Origin: Sporolactobacillus kofuensis
GTDB taxonomy: Bacteria > Bacillota > Bacilli > Bacillales > Sporolactobacillaceae
Assembly: GCF_024125425.1 (NCBI RefSeq)
Contig: NZ_JAMXWN010000001.1
Location: 248,001-312,000 of the forward strand
Length of the DNA: 64,000 nucleotides
Reading direction: 5' to 3'
The notes under the pieces were generated by a model. The model worked only from the letters and a program-made list of their open reading frames with translations. It ran no database searches and had not been told where the DNA came from. Position numbers and translations under genes: made by a program. Below, one piece after another: positions 50,393-60,167 of this stretch; the first letter of the stretch is position 1; every line of letters begins with the position of its first letter.

Positions 50393-50420
50393 ACACGTGT
50401 CATTCGCCCTGCATAACATG
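50393..50420 (+). promoter_or_regulatory. Possible mother-cell promoter of cotE
   Basis: CATAACATG at 50412-50420 resembles sigma-K (CATANNNTA, one mismatch) and sigma-E -10 elements; an AC dinucleotide lies 17 bases upstream. In B. subtilis cotE has sigma-E and sigma-K promoters. Confidence 0.35.
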
Positions 50421-50451
50421 AAGATGAAGAAGGCAAAGGAGGTTTGGACTT

Positions 50452-51012
50452 TTGGCAGAGAATGCATATAGGGAAATTATCACAAAGGCCATTTGCGGAA
50501 AAGGAAAGAAGTTCAGTCAATCCGCGCATACCGTGACACCAACGCATAAACCTTCGAACATCCTTGGATGCTGGGTGATCAATCATAAATATAAAACAAC
50601 CTACCACAAGGATGCGGTGAGTGTCGAAGGTACTTACGACATTAATACTTGGTACTCCTACAATAACAACACAAAGACAGAAGTTGTGTGCGAAACGGTG
50701 AATTACCGTGATCGTGTGCCACTAACACTTCGCGACAAACAATTGGTCTCAGATCATGTGGATGTAACTTGTCGAACGTTACAGGAACCGAATTGTCTCG
50801 AGGCAAAGATTTCGCCAAATGGCAATAAGGTTGTCGCTCAGGTTGAACGTGAATTTCTTGTTGAAGTCATTGGAGAAACAAAAGTGAAGGTCCAAGTTGA
50901 TGACGATGGACTCATCGAAGCAGTCGATGATGATGCTAGTGAAGAAGAACTTGATAAAGAGCTTAGTGGACTGGAATCTGATTTACTCACCGATGATAAA
51001 GACGAAGACTAA
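50452..51012 (+). CDS. cotE: Spore outer-coat morphogenetic protein CotE
   Basis: 186 residues. Recognisable CotE segments: YREIITKAICGKGKK, TPTHKPSNILGCWVINH and EGTYDINTWYSYNNNTKTEV. Acidic C-terminal tail from about 150. CotE directs assembly of the outer coat and interacts with SpoIVA and coat proteins. TTG start with AAAGGAGG upstream. Followed by its terminator. Confidence 0.95.
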   Translation: MAENAYREIITKAICGKGKKFSQSAHTVTPTHKPSNILGCWVINHKYKTTYHKDAVSVEGTYDINTWYSYNNNTKTEVVCETVNYRDRVPLTLRDKQLVSDHVDVTCRTLQEPNCLEAKISPNGNKVVAQVEREFLVEVIGETKVKVQVDDDGLIEAVDDDASEEELDKELSGLESDLLTDDKDED

Positions 51013-51047
51013 GGAAGAAGGGGCTGAGCCACTTCTTCTTTTTTTAG
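51013..51047 (+). terminator. Intrinsic terminator after cotE
   Basis: GAAGAAG..GGC / GCC..CTTCTTC with a T run. Confidence 0.85.
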
Positions 51048-51107
51048 TTGTGTTTAGACGATTTTAGAGAAAAGATAATCGGGAAACATAATTATTTTGG
51101 CAAATGA

Positions 51108-51150
51108 AAAAAATCTTGGTCTAGTGAACCAGATCAAGATCATTTTTTTA
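51108..51150. terminator. Bidirectional terminator between cotE and the minus-strand operon
   Basis: ATCTTGGTC / GATCAAGAT stem. A T run follows on the plus strand and an A run precedes it, so it can also end the minus-strand transcript. Confidence 0.7.
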
Positions 51151-51223
51151 TCAATAAGATGCTGATTGAATTTGAATGAATAAAAAGCTTTCTGTATTTT
51201 GATTTTAACTCAGCCGAATCGTT

Positions 51224-52438
51224 TTACTTGTTTTTGGTTTTTGCACTTAATTCGAGGATTTGCTTTTTTGCTTCTTTTATGGCTTGAAAGAATGCTACCT
51301 TTTCCGAGTCAGTGAGTGTATTTTCGCCATACCGGACCTTCTCGTATGCTGAAGTTAGGGTGCCGGTTTGAGGAATACATAAACGCTCTAACCATTCAGA
51401 AAGAGATTCCGAACCATAGCGACCTAATTTATGTTTTGAAGCCTTCTTCTGAAGCTGAAAAATCGCACGACGTACCTGGTTTTTCGGTATAGAACGTCGA
51501 TGTAGAAATCTTTTTGAGCCTTGCCCTGAAGAGTGATCGAATCGATCCTGAATGATCACTCCACCATTAACTTCATTTTGTTTTTGCACCAGGTTTTTCC
51601 GCTTTGCTTTGCGATAAAGCAAAAAAGCAAAAATAAGTATGGCTACAACAATCAGAATACCCATGAGTTGATCAAAGCTAAGGAAAGAGAAAGGGCTTGA
51701 GAATGAGGATTGTGGTCCATTCTTCTGCCTTGCTGCACTGGAACTCTGGAGGGCTTTATGGATACGGCGCGCAGATTCTAAGTTTGATAAACTGCTGAGC
51801 CAACCAAACAGAAGGGTTGCAACACCATACGTAATCGGACGAACGATAAGATTGAATATGGTGTTGTAGACCATTTCAACCCACGGTTTAGCAAAAATTA
51901 CGATCGTGGTAAGAACTGCGGAAGCAGCCAAAAAAGTACCGGAGCTGATCAAGAGCCAGCGACCTTCTTGCTTATGAAGATTCAAACTGATCCAAGAGAT
52001 GCTCGCCATGATTTCAATCAGAAGCAGAAAGAACAAAGAGACAGGTTGTCTGATCACGGCGAAAAGTACATAAATGATGACAACAATCGCAAAAAGCAAG
52101 ATGAGCAGTGAAAGTCGATCAGATGATTGTTTTTGTTCACGCTTGACTGCAAAATAAGTGATGAGCGCGGTGAGCGTCGCACTTGCGAGCAAACTCATAT
52201 GGACAACGACTAATGCCAATAGACCGATTAGTAAAGAGACCATAAGTAAGGAAAAGGCATCCGCATGCTTCCTTCGTTTTAAGAAGACGATTAAGAGACT
52301 ATGAATAACCGCAAAAGCCATGAATGGAAGAACGATCATCCATTGATTCGGCGAGAACGGGAGTAAGATCAGGTAACAAAACAACCATTCACATAGAGTA
52401 TAGAGAAGAATAGAGAGTATTCTTTTTTGATTAGCCAA
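51224..52438 (-). CDS. Multi-span membrane protein with C-terminal DUF4129-like domain
   Basis: 404 residues. About eight membrane spans in the first 230 residues, another at about 255-275, then a cytoplasmic C-terminal region (about 320-400) resembling DUF4129 (LGRYGSESLSEWLERL, FFQAIKEAKKQI). Third gene of the MoxR-DUF58 operon. In B. subtilis the third gene, yebA, has a transglutaminase-like domain of several hundred residues, which is missing here. Overlaps the DUF58 gene by 8 bases. Confidence 0.75.
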   Translation of the reverse strand: MANQKRILSILLYTLCEWLFCYLILLPFSPNQWMIVLPFMAFAVIHSLLIVFLKRRKHADAFSLLMVSLLIGLLALVVVHMSLLASATLTALITYFAVKREQKQSSDRLSLLILLFAIVVIIYVLFAVIRQPVSLFFLLLIEIMASISWISLNLHKQEGRWLLISSGTFLAASAVLTTIVIFAKPWVEMVYNTIFNLIVRPITYGVATLLFGWLSSLSNLESARRIHKALQSSSAARQKNGPQSSFSSPFSFLSFDQLMGILIVVAILIFAFLLYRKAKRKNLVQKQNEVNGGVIIQDRFDHSSGQGSKRFLHRRSIPKNQVRRAIFQLQKKASKHKLGRYGSESLSEWLERLCIPQTGTLTSAYEKVRYGENTLTDSEKVAFFQAIKEAKKQILELSAKTKNK

Positions 52439-53624
52439 TCGCTGCGCCTCCTCTCCCCATATGCTCGAGATGATAAATCCCGTTGTCTTCTTTTAGTATG
52501 TAGATCTTATGCCCATCTTTCATCCATTTGGCAAGCCACGGTGCACCTAATTCTGGTTGATCGAGTGTCAAGATGAAAAGGGCCTGAGGCCGATGCAACC
52601 GTTGATCAATAATCCGCATTGCTTCAGGAATTGCTGTTTTTATTTGCCAATGTTGTAGAAAGGAAAGCAATTCCCAAGCTTGTTTTAATTGTTGGCCGCT
52701 TTGGTCTTGATCGATTCCCAATAGTTTCTTTCCCATCGTTTTGCTATTCGTATAAATAGAAAACTCGATTTGATGTTTTCGTGCGTATTGAGTCATCCAT
52801 GCTGCAACAGAGACTCTTTCTTCAAAGTCATTAGCACGTGAATGAATTGAATGATGTGATGAATTTAGAAATATGAGTGTCCAATTTTGATTAGTCACAT
52901 GATCATATGTTTTCGTCTGAAGTCGTCCAATTCGTGCACTGGCTTTCCAATGAATATGTTTAAAAGGGTCGTGTGTTGCATAATCTCGAATTCCTGATGG
53001 CGATGTGTCATCCTGAAAATATGAACGTGCGATTGGTTGATTACCCAGATCATGTGGGTAGTCAACATTCAGCTGAATGGGTTCTGGTCGTGGGTACACA
53101 ATGATCCTGCTCTTCAGCAATTCACGGAATTGAAGCACACATGAGTTGATGTGGAGAGGATCCGAGATGACCAATTCAAACGAGCGAATCCGAGTCGTTC
53201 CTCTCGCCAAACCCTTAACAGGGCAACCGACGAACACCTTCTTTTGTGGTGGAGTAGTGAGGAAAAATGTATACTCGGGTTCTGCTGATTCTTGATTATT
53301 CGGATGAAACGTGACTATTGGATCGGCAACGATACGGCCATGTATTCCAAAAAAGGGAATGTGTGACGAATTAACAAAGGCAATGTTGAGCGACCCTTGA
53401 TCGCCAATTGACAAGCGTACACTATGATCAACATTGTCAATGGATAATGTTCGAATCATATAGGTTAGGTATTTTTTTGATAGAAAGGCAATGCAAATGA
53501 ATCCCACACCGGTGAGTGTGATCAGGTATGTATTTCTGAAAAAACCGATAATCAGAACAATGATTCCAAACAAATAAAAGAGCGATTGATTCCGAGTCTG
53601 CCACTCGGTTGCGTAGCCCCTCAT
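52431..53624 (-). CDS. DUF58 family protein
   Basis: 397 residues. Two N-terminal hydrophobic segments (about 13-50), then a cytoplasmic region with the DUF58 signature GIRDYATHDPFKHIHWKASARIG (in part; about 215-238), followed by a vWA-like fold. Normally paired with MoxR ATPases; proposed roles are in protein assembly or wall stress. Overlaps both neighbours, so the three genes form one operon. Confidence 0.85.
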   Translation of the reverse strand: MRGYATEWQTRNQSLFYLFGIIVLIIGFFRNTYLITLTGVGFICIAFLSKKYLTYMIRTLSIDNVDHSVRLSIGDQGSLNIAFVNSSHIPFFGIHGRIVADPIVTFHPNNQESAEPEYTFFLTTPPQKKVFVGCPVKGLARGTTRIRSFELVISDPLHINSCVLQFRELLKSRIIVYPRPEPIQLNVDYPHDLGNQPIARSYFQDDTSPSGIRDYATHDPFKHIHWKASARIGRLQTKTYDHVTNQNWTLIFLNSSHHSIHSRANDFEERVSVAAWMTQYARKHQIEFSIYTNSKTMGKKLLGIDQDQSGQQLKQAWELLSFLQHWQIKTAIPEAMRIIDQRLHRPQALFILTLDQPELGAPWLAKWMKDGHKIYILKEDNGIYHLEHMGRGGAAIG

Positions 53625-54565
53625 TTGACTTGGGTTCCTGATTCAACAGGGACATCACAATGAGCAAGTATGTCATCAATGACTTGTCCCTTTGATGCGT
53701 GTACTTCGCCTTCCATTGATAAAACAAGCCTATGTGCGAGCATATAAGGTGCCATCGCCTTGACATCCTCTGGAACAACAAAGGTTCGTCCGGAGACCAG
53801 AGCTTTTGCTTGAACACCGCGCATAAAGGCAAGCGTTCCCCGAGGACTCACACCATTTTCCACCCAGTCATGCGCACGTGTTGCACGAACGATATTTAAT
53901 AAGTAATTTTCAACAGACTCTTCAATATGCACGTGCCTGACTTGCTCCTGAAGCTTGGTGATCGTTGCCCTGTCAATAACCGGTTCAATTTGATTGAGTG
54001 GGTTTCCGAGCTGGTGAATGTGAAGCATTTCTTTTTCTTCATCAAAACTTGGATAACCAGAAGAAATTTGCATAAAGAACCGGTCCATTTGAGCTTCTGG
54101 AAGTGAAAAGGTTCCTTGAGATTCGATTGGATTTTGAGTAGCGAGAACAAGAAAAGGTGCTTCAATAGGAAAGGTTTCTCCCTCAATCGTTACTTGTCGT
54201 TCCTCCATGACTTCGAGTAAGCTCGATTGTGCCCGTGGTGTTGCGCGGTTAATTTCATCTGCGAGCAGGACGTTCGTCATCACCGGGCCGATTTGGAGTT
54301 CAAAGCTTTGTGTTTTGGGGTTAAAAAAACGGATTCCGGTGACATCTGATGGAAGAAGATCAGGCGTAAATTGTATGCGTCGAAAGCGCCCTTTAATCGA
54401 TTGAGCTATTATTTTTGCCAGCATTGTTTTTCCTGTTCCGGGGACGTCTTCCATGAGAAGGTGTCCCTCACAGATCATCGTGATAAAAAAGAGTGTCACA
54501 ATCTGATCTTTACCTATAAGAACTTTTCGAACGTTACTTTTTAATTTTTCCAACTCTTCAAGCAT
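53621..54565 (-). CDS. MoxR-type AAA+ ATPase
   Basis: 314 residues with Walker A DVPGTGKTMLAK, Walker B LLADEINRATPRAQSSLLE and the sensor region ATQNPIESQGTFSLPEAQMDRF in parts. A chaperone-like ATPase expected to act on the DUF58 partner. ATG 54565 follows GGGAGTG; an in-frame ATG at 54586 is less likely. First gene of the operon. Confidence 0.92.
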   Translation of the reverse strand: MLEELEKLKSNVRKVLIGKDQIVTLFFITMICEGHLLMEDVPGTGKTMLAKIIAQSIKGRFRRIQFTPDLLPSDVTGIRFFNPKTQSFELQIGPVMTNVLLADEINRATPRAQSSLLEVMEERQVTIEGETFPIEAPFLVLATQNPIESQGTFSLPEAQMDRFFMQISSGYPSFDEEKEMLHIHQLGNPLNQIEPVIDRATITKLQEQVRHVHIEESVENYLLNIVRATRAHDWVENGVSPRGTLAFMRGVQAKALVSGRTFVVPEDVKAMAPYMLAHRLVLSMEGEVHASKGQVIDDILAHCDVPVESGTQVK

Positions 54566-54606
54566 AAGCACACTCCCAAACATCATTAATTTTTTATATT
54601 ATATCA

Positions 54607-54618
54607 CTTAACGTTAAG
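54607..54618. promoter_or_regulatory. 12-base palindrome in the moxR-mutS divergent region
   Basis: CTTAACGTTAAG, a perfect palindrome next to a minus-strand TATAAT (about 54598-54603). Possibly an operator for the MoxR operon. Confidence 0.3.
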
Positions 54619-54682
54619 ACGAATAGGACAGACACATGAATATGACGCTCCTGATCAATCAAGACACTGGGAGTAATCAGCC

Positions 54683-54693
54683 TGTGCTATAAT
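54683..54693 (+). promoter_or_regulatory. Extended -10 promoter of mutS
   Basis: TGTGCTATAAT with TATAAT at 54688-54693 about 50 bases upstream of mutS; -35 not clear. Confidence 0.5.
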
Positions 54694-54743
54694 AATAAGA
54701 TCATCAATACAATCGGACGTAGGCAAGGTGGAGTGGACAGACA

Positions 54744-57368
54744 ATGAGTTATACACCAATGATTCAACAATATTTGGCGATTAAAGCGCAGTATCAAGAT
54801 GCATTCTTGTTTTTTAGACTTGGTGATTTCTATGAAATGTTTTTCGAAGACGCAAAGAAGGCATCTAAAGAACTTGAGATTGCTTTAACATCACGGAATG
54901 GCGGAAAAGACGAATACATACCGATGTGCGGTATTCCTTATCATGCAGCCAAGCAATACATTAAAGTCTTAATTGATAAAGGCTATAAGATTGCCATTTG
55001 TGAACAAATGGAAGACCCGAAACAAGCAAAGGGCATGGTTCGCCGTGAAGTGATTCAGATGATCACGCCAGGAACGATAATGGAAGATGAGTCTCTTCAG
55101 CCTAAGAAAAATAATTATTTAGCTGCGCTAAGCGGCTTTGATGACGGTTCTTTTGGCTTTGCCATGAGTGATCTGACAACTGGAGAAACACGTGTGACTT
55201 TGATTGCTTCATGGGACGGTGTGATTCAGGAAATGGATGCAAACGATGTGCGCGAACTGGTTCTCGCACCTAAGTTTGCTCCGGATAAGAAAGAAGAATT
55301 GGCTGAACGGCTCAACATGACATTTTCGGAATGTGAACAAGACAATGTCCCTGAAACATTAAAGCATATTACAGTTGGTATTGATCAGGATAAATTGCTT
55401 CACCCGCTTGGTCGTTTGCTGAATTATTTAGTGAGCACCCAAAAACGGTCTCTAGATCACCTGCAACAGGCCGATGTCTATCATATAAATGAATTCATGA
55501 TGATTGACCTTCATTCGAGAAGGAATCTCGAGTTAACACACACCAATCGTGAGAAGAAAGTCTATGGATCGCTCCTCTGGCTATTGGATGATGTAAAGAC
55601 GGCAATGGGCGGGCGACGACTGAAACAATGGATTGAGAAGCCATTACTGAATCAAACAGAGATTGAGAAACGAATGGATGCGGCTGCTGCATTAAAGGAT
55701 CATTTGCTGGAGCGGGAGACGTTGCGTTCCCTGCTTGGTAATGTATATGATCTTGAACGTTTGGTCGGACGCGTGTCTTTCGGCAATGTCAATCCGCGTG
55801 AAGTGGTTCAACTCAAGCGATCATTAGAACAAATTCCTGAGATCAAACGGACCTTATCAGAGCTTGGCGAGGAATCGTTATCTAAGTACGAGCAGGAAAT
55901 GGACCCATGCGCTGAAGTCCGAAAATTGATCACCGAGGCCATTGTGGATGATCCGCCATTTACAACTGCTGATGGTGGCATGATTAAGAAAGGGTATAAC
56001 GAAACCCTAGATCAATACCGCGATGCGACGACACATGGGAAACAGTGGATTGCTGAACTTGAAGCACGCGAGCGCGAGGAAACCGGTATTAGGTCTCTAA
56101 AAATTGGCTATAACCGGGTTTTCGGTTACTATATCGAAGTTTCACGACCAAATTTGAAATTGATTCCAGAGGGGCGCTATGAGCGTAGGCAGACACTTTC
56201 TAATGCGGAGCGTTTCATTACCCCTGAACTAAAGGAAAAAGAACGGATTATCTTAGAAGCGGAAGAAAAAAGAGTTGGTTTGGAATTTCAACTCTTCGGT
56301 GATGTCCGCATGCAAATAAAGGAACAATCAGCGCGTTTGCAGAAATTGGCGCGGTTGGTTAGCGGTTTAGATGTATTACAAAGCTTTGCATCGGTGAGTG
56401 ATCGCAATAGCTATGTCCGTCCTCAGTTTTCAAAAGATCGCACATTATCGATAACGAATAGCAGACATCCGGTGATCGAAAAAGTGATGCGCAACGGTTC
56501 TTTTGTAGCGAACGACATCAACATGGATAAGCATTGTGATCTGCTGATGATTACCGGTCCCAATATGGGCGGTAAGAGTACCTATATGCGTCAAGCAGCA
56601 CTTACGGCAATCATGGCACAGATTGGTTGCTTCGTTCCTGCCGATCAAGCCATTGTGCCGGTGTTTGACCAAATTTTTACTCGAATTGGTGCAGCGGATG
56701 ATTTGGTTTCCGGGCAAAGTACATTCATGGTGGAAATGGATGAAGCGAATTATGCACTCAGCCACGCAACGCAGAATAGTTTAATTCTACTCGATGAAAT
56801 TGGACGAGGAACATCCACTTATGATGGCATTGCCATTGCTCAAGCAATTGTTGAATATATCCATGATCATATTGCGGCAAAGACCTTTTTCTCAACACAC
56901 TATCACGAATTGACCTTCTTGGAAGAGAAGTTGGATCGGCTGAAGAACATCCATGTGGGTGCGATGGAAGAAAATGGAACTGTTGTATTTCTGCACAAGG
57001 TGCTGAGTGGACAAGCGGATAAGAGCTATGGGATTCATGTAGCTAAACTGGCGGGATTGCCGGACAATCTGATTGAACGTGCAGACGAGATTCTTACAGG
57101 ACTTGAAGCATCTTCCTCCAATAAAATCCAGTCGGTGGCCCCGGTTTCCTTTGACCCTGCTGGAAAAGTAGAGGCTGCGGCAACTGTTGAAGAAGAACCC
57201 GAACAGCTTGCCCTTTTTGCTGAACCTAAACATGCAGAAGAGGCACCTGCCCTCAGTAAACGGGAACGAAAAGTACTGCATGACCTTGATAAAATCGAAT
57301 TGTTAACGATGACTCCGATGGATGCCATGAATACGTTATACCAATTACAAAAAGACCTAAAAAAATGA
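54744..57368 (+). CDS. mutS: DNA mismatch recognition protein MutS
   Basis: 874 residues. Domain I mismatch-binding GDFYEMF (Phe-X-Glu wedge), connector and lever domains, then the ABC ATPase with Walker A TGPNMGGKST (about 604-613) and LILLDEIGRGTSTYDG. QLALF at about 821-825 is a beta-clamp-binding motif, as in B. subtilis MutS. ATG with AAGGTGGAG upstream. Followed 21 bases later by mutL. Confidence 0.98.
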   Translation: MSYTPMIQQYLAIKAQYQDAFLFFRLGDFYEMFFEDAKKASKELEIALTSRNGGKDEYIPMCGIPYHAAKQYIKVLIDKGYKIAICEQMEDPKQAKGMVRREVIQMITPGTIMEDESLQPKKNNYLAALSGFDDGSFGFAMSDLTTGETRVTLIASWDGVIQEMDANDVRELVLAPKFAPDKKEELAERLNMTFSECEQDNVPETLKHITVGIDQDKLLHPLGRLLNYLVSTQKRSLDHLQQADVYHINEFMMIDLHSRRNLELTHTNREKKVYGSLLWLLDDVKTAMGGRRLKQWIEKPLLNQTEIEKRMDAAAALKDHLLERETLRSLLGNVYDLERLVGRVSFGNVNPREVVQLKRSLEQIPEIKRTLSELGEESLSKYEQEMDPCAEVRKLITEAIVDDPPFTTADGGMIKKGYNETLDQYRDATTHGKQWIAELEAREREETGIRSLKIGYNRVFGYYIEVSRPNLKLIPEGRYERRQTLSNAERFITPELKEKERIILEAEEKRVGLEFQLFGDVRMQIKEQSARLQKLARLVSGLDVLQSFASVSDRNSYVRPQFSKDRTLSITNSRHPVIEKVMRNGSFVANDINMDKHCDLLMITGPNMGGKSTYMRQAALTAIMAQIGCFVPADQAIVPVFDQIFTRIGAADDLVSGQSTFMVEMDEANYALSHATQNSLILLDEIGRGTSTYDGIAIAQAIVEYIHDHIAAKTFFSTHYHELTFLEEKLDRLKNIHVGAMEENGTVVFLHKVLSGQADKSYGIHVAKLAGLPDNLIERADEILTGLEASSSNKIQSVAPVSFDPAGKVEAAATVEEEPEQLALFAEPKHAEEAPALSKRERKVLHDLDKIELLTMTPMDAMNTLYQLQKDLKK

Positions 57369-57389
57369 GTGTGAAAGGAGGAAATGCAT

Positions 57390-59258
57390 ATGGGCGTGGT
57401 CAAAAGACTCAGTGAAGCACTCGCAAATAAAATAGCGGCTGGAGAAGTTGTTGAACGCCCGGCGTCTGTCGTCAAAGAACTTGTGGAGAATGCGATTGAC
57501 GCGGAAGCGACGTCGGTGACGGTCGAAGTCGAAGAGGGCGGACTCAAATCGATTAAAGTGACCGATAATGGTCAAGGTTTTGCACCTGAAGATTGCCAAA
57601 TCGCCTTTGAACGCCATGCAACAAGTAAAATTCGTGAGGACGCCGATCTCTTTCACATCGCTACGCTTGGCTTTCGTGGTGAGGCGCTGCCAAGTATTGC
57701 TGCAGTTTCTTATCTTGAACTCACAACTTCTGACGGAGAACATCCAGGTACACATCTTGTTCTTCAAGGCGGACATATTATTCAATCGGGCATTGCACAG
57801 AGCAGAAAGGGCACAGAGATCAAAGTCGACCGCCTGTTCTACAACACACCGGCACGCCTAAAGTACTTGAAGAGTATTCACACTGAGCTCGGTAAAATTA
57901 GCGATGTCATCAATCGTATGGCTTTAGCTTATCCGAACGTTCGTTTTACGCTCATCCATGAACAAAAAACGCTTTTTCAATCAAATGGGAGCGGTGATCT
58001 GAGTCATGTATTAGCAGCCATTTACGGCGTACGTACGGCAAAATCTGCGTTCAATTTTTCGGGTGAATCTCTCGACTTTAAAGTCGAAGGACTAGCTGTT
58101 CATCCACAAATTTCTCGTGCAGGCAGGCAATATGTCTATATCTTTATCAATAACCGTTTCATTAAGAACTATCCGATCTTTAACAGTATTATGGATGGCT
58201 ACCACACCTTGATGATGATTGGCCGTTACCCAATCTGTGTGCTCCATATTCAGATGGATCCATCACTTGTCGATGTTAATGTCCATCCGGCTAAACTCGA
58301 AGCAAGAATTAGTAAAGAGAAAGAACTTTGTGTGCTCATTAGTGAAACCATCCGTTCAGCTTTCCACCGTGAACGACTGATTCCATCGGTTTCAGGGAAG
58401 CCGCATCGTTCTACTGAAAAGCCCAAAAATGAACAGCAAACATTGGATTTTTCGCCCTCTGCCGAAATCGGACCTGAATTTTCAGAGCCGGAAGAACGAG
58501 CAATAGAATCATTCTCTAAACCCACTTTTTCAGAAGAGGTCCATGAACCGGAAACAAGTGACTTTGCATCACTTAATAATTTCGATGAAATCGCGACTGC
58601 TTTTCAAACAACCGCGCAACAGAATGATGAAGGAATAGAGTCAGAGCGAGTCGAACCGGATAATGAACCGAAGAGGCGCATGCCTAAACTGTACCCAATC
58701 GGGCAGATGCATGGCACCTATATTTTCGCTCAAAATGAAGACGGGCTGTATATCATCGATCAGCATGCTGCACAAGAACGGATTAAATATGAATATTTTC
58801 GTGAAAAGGTTGGAGAAACAGCACGAGAGGTGCAGGAATTGCTCGTGCCGATGACGTTTGAATTCAGCGCTTCGGAATATGAGACCGTTGTTGAATACCA
58901 AGAGTACTTACGTGATATTGGTCTGAGTTTCGAAGAATTTGGCGCACGCAGTCTGATCATTCGATCCTATCCAACTTGGATGCCAAAGGGCAAAGAGGAA
59001 GAATTGATTAATGACATTGTCCATCAATTGATCGAAACAGGGAAAGTCTCGATCAAGAAATTGCGCGAGAAGTTGGCCATGATGATGTCTTGCAAACGAT
59101 CGATCAAAGCAAACCACTACCTTCGATCAGACGAAATTCAGGCACTGCTGGATTCACTAAGCAAGGCAAAAGATCCATTTTCCTGCCCTCATGGCCGGCC
59201 AGTACTTGTTCACTTTACGCCCTACGAAATGGAAAAGATGTTCAAACGCGTGCAGTGA
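57390..59258 (+). CDS. mutL: DNA mismatch repair endonuclease MutL
   Basis: 622 residues. N-terminal GHKL ATPase ([22 protein letters not shown] in part, [10 protein letters not shown]), a variable linker, and a C-terminal nuclease domain with [12 protein letters not shown] starting at D457, [10 protein letters not shown] and [11 protein letters not shown], the metal-binding set of endonuclease-type MutL. QTLDF at about 350-354 could be a clamp-binding motif. ATG 57390 is correctly spaced from AAGGAGG; ATG 57384 is too close. Confidence 0.97.
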   Translation: MGVVKRLSEALANKIAAGEVVERPASVVKELVENAIDAEATSVTVEVEEGGLKSIKVTDNGQGFAPEDCQIAFERHATSKIREDADLFHIATLGFRGEALPSIAAVSYLELTTSDGEHPGTHLVLQGGHIIQSGIAQSRKGTEIKVDRLFYNTPARLKYLKSIHTELGKISDVINRMALAYPNVRFTLIHEQKTLFQSNGSGDLSHVLAAIYGVRTAKSAFNFSGESLDFKVEGLAVHPQISRAGRQYVYIFINNRFIKNYPIFNSIMDGYHTLMMIGRYPICVLHIQMDPSLVDVNVHPAKLEARISKEKELCVLISETIRSAFHRERLIPSVSGKPHRSTEKPKNEQQTLDFSPSAEIGPEFSEPEERAIESFSKPTFSEEVHEPETSDFASLNNFDEIATAFQTTAQQNDEGIESERVEPDNEPKRRMPKLYPIGQMHGTYIFAQNEDGLYIIDQHAAQERIKYEYFREKVGETAREVQELLVPMTFEFSASEYETVVEYQEYLRDIGLSFEEFGARSLIIRSYPTWMPKGKEEELINDIVHQLIETGKVSIKKLREKLAMMMSCKRSIKANHYLRSDEIQALLDSLSKAKDPFSCPHGRPVLVHFTPYEMEKMFKRVQ

Positions 59259-59286
59259 CGGGGTTTTCAGAGGGGTATATGCAAAT

Positions 59287-60085
59287 TTAATACGTCAGAT
59301 ACGACTGCAAGTTGTTGATCAATTTGTCTTCCAAGTTCTTAGTGAAATAGAGGTATACATTCGCTGTAAATTCAACACTGCTGTGTCCTAGACGCTCACT
59401 CACGGATTTGATATCAACACCACTCTCAAGAAGCATGATTGCATGTGGATGTCTTAGGACGTGAGGAGTGAGATGTTTGTCCAAATCCGTTTTAGCTAAG
59501 CATATCAATGATTTTGTTCACGCCATATTCGCCCATCTCAGTGCCGTTGGGAATCGTCAGCAGGTACTCAGATTCAAAATTGTGTTTGTGACTTAACCGA
59601 TATTTCTTTTGCGGTTTGGTACTTCTTCAGTACGGAAACAAGAATGTCATCAATGGCAATCGTTCGTATACTTGGTTTTTGGTAAATGTTCGCCGGTGTG
59701 GTCACGAGATTTGGTAATGCAAATATTTTTTTAACCAGGTCCACATCGTTTAGGGTTAGAGCAAGCATTTCGCCCTTCCGCATGCCTGTCCGTAATAAAG
59801 GGAGGCAATGACAAAGTGATGAAAAGGAGAAAGACGAGCTGCTCTCATGAAAACAGAGACTTCATCACGAGTCAGATGGTTGAGTTTCACCTCATCATCG
59901 TCAACGATGGAGATAGTATGGAACTTGTTAATTGGGATTAGTTCCAGTTCAACCGCTTTATTAAACGCCGTGCAAACGATTGAGTGAATGGATTGTACGG
60001 TTCTTTTTTTATACTTTTTTCGAAGCTCATTGATGAACCGTTGATATTGAGTCTTTGTGATCCCACCGAGTATAAAGCCAATCCT
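59287..60085 (-). pseudogene. Tyrosine integrase pseudogene, 5'-truncated and frameshifted
   Basis: Minus-strand pieces in different frames together make a phage/ICE-type integrase: core-binding part ITKTQYQRFINELRKKYKK (about 60060-59760), then MRKGEMLALTLNDVDL and SIRTIAIDD (59783-59574), EYLLTIPNGTEMGEYGVNKI (about 59560-59505), and the catalytic end LRHPHAIMLLESG...LGHSS...VYLYF (59508-59287). At least two frameshifts or stops break it (near 59775 and 59510). The usual N-terminal arm-binding domain is absent. The catalytic box reads LRHPHA rather than LRHTHA. Confidence 0.85.
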
Positions 60086-60167
60086 CTGCGGCACTTTTTA
60101 GTTCACTTAGCTTTTGATCCAGACGAACAAAAAGATCCAACATTCGTTTTAATGTTTTATCATCCAT
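60027..60167 (-). CDS. Short ORF coupled to the exonuclease gene, truncated at the integrase junction
   Basis: 46 residues starting MDDKTLKRMLDLFVRLDQKL. Its ATG overlaps the exonuclease stop by 8 bases. About the first 30 residues look like a real helical protein; from about 60078 the DNA is integrase sequence read in another frame. It may be the stump of a gene cut by the integrase-bearing segment. Confidence 0.35.
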   Translation of the reverse strand: MDDKTLKRMLDLFVRLDQKLSELKSAAEDWLYTRWDHKDSISTVHQ

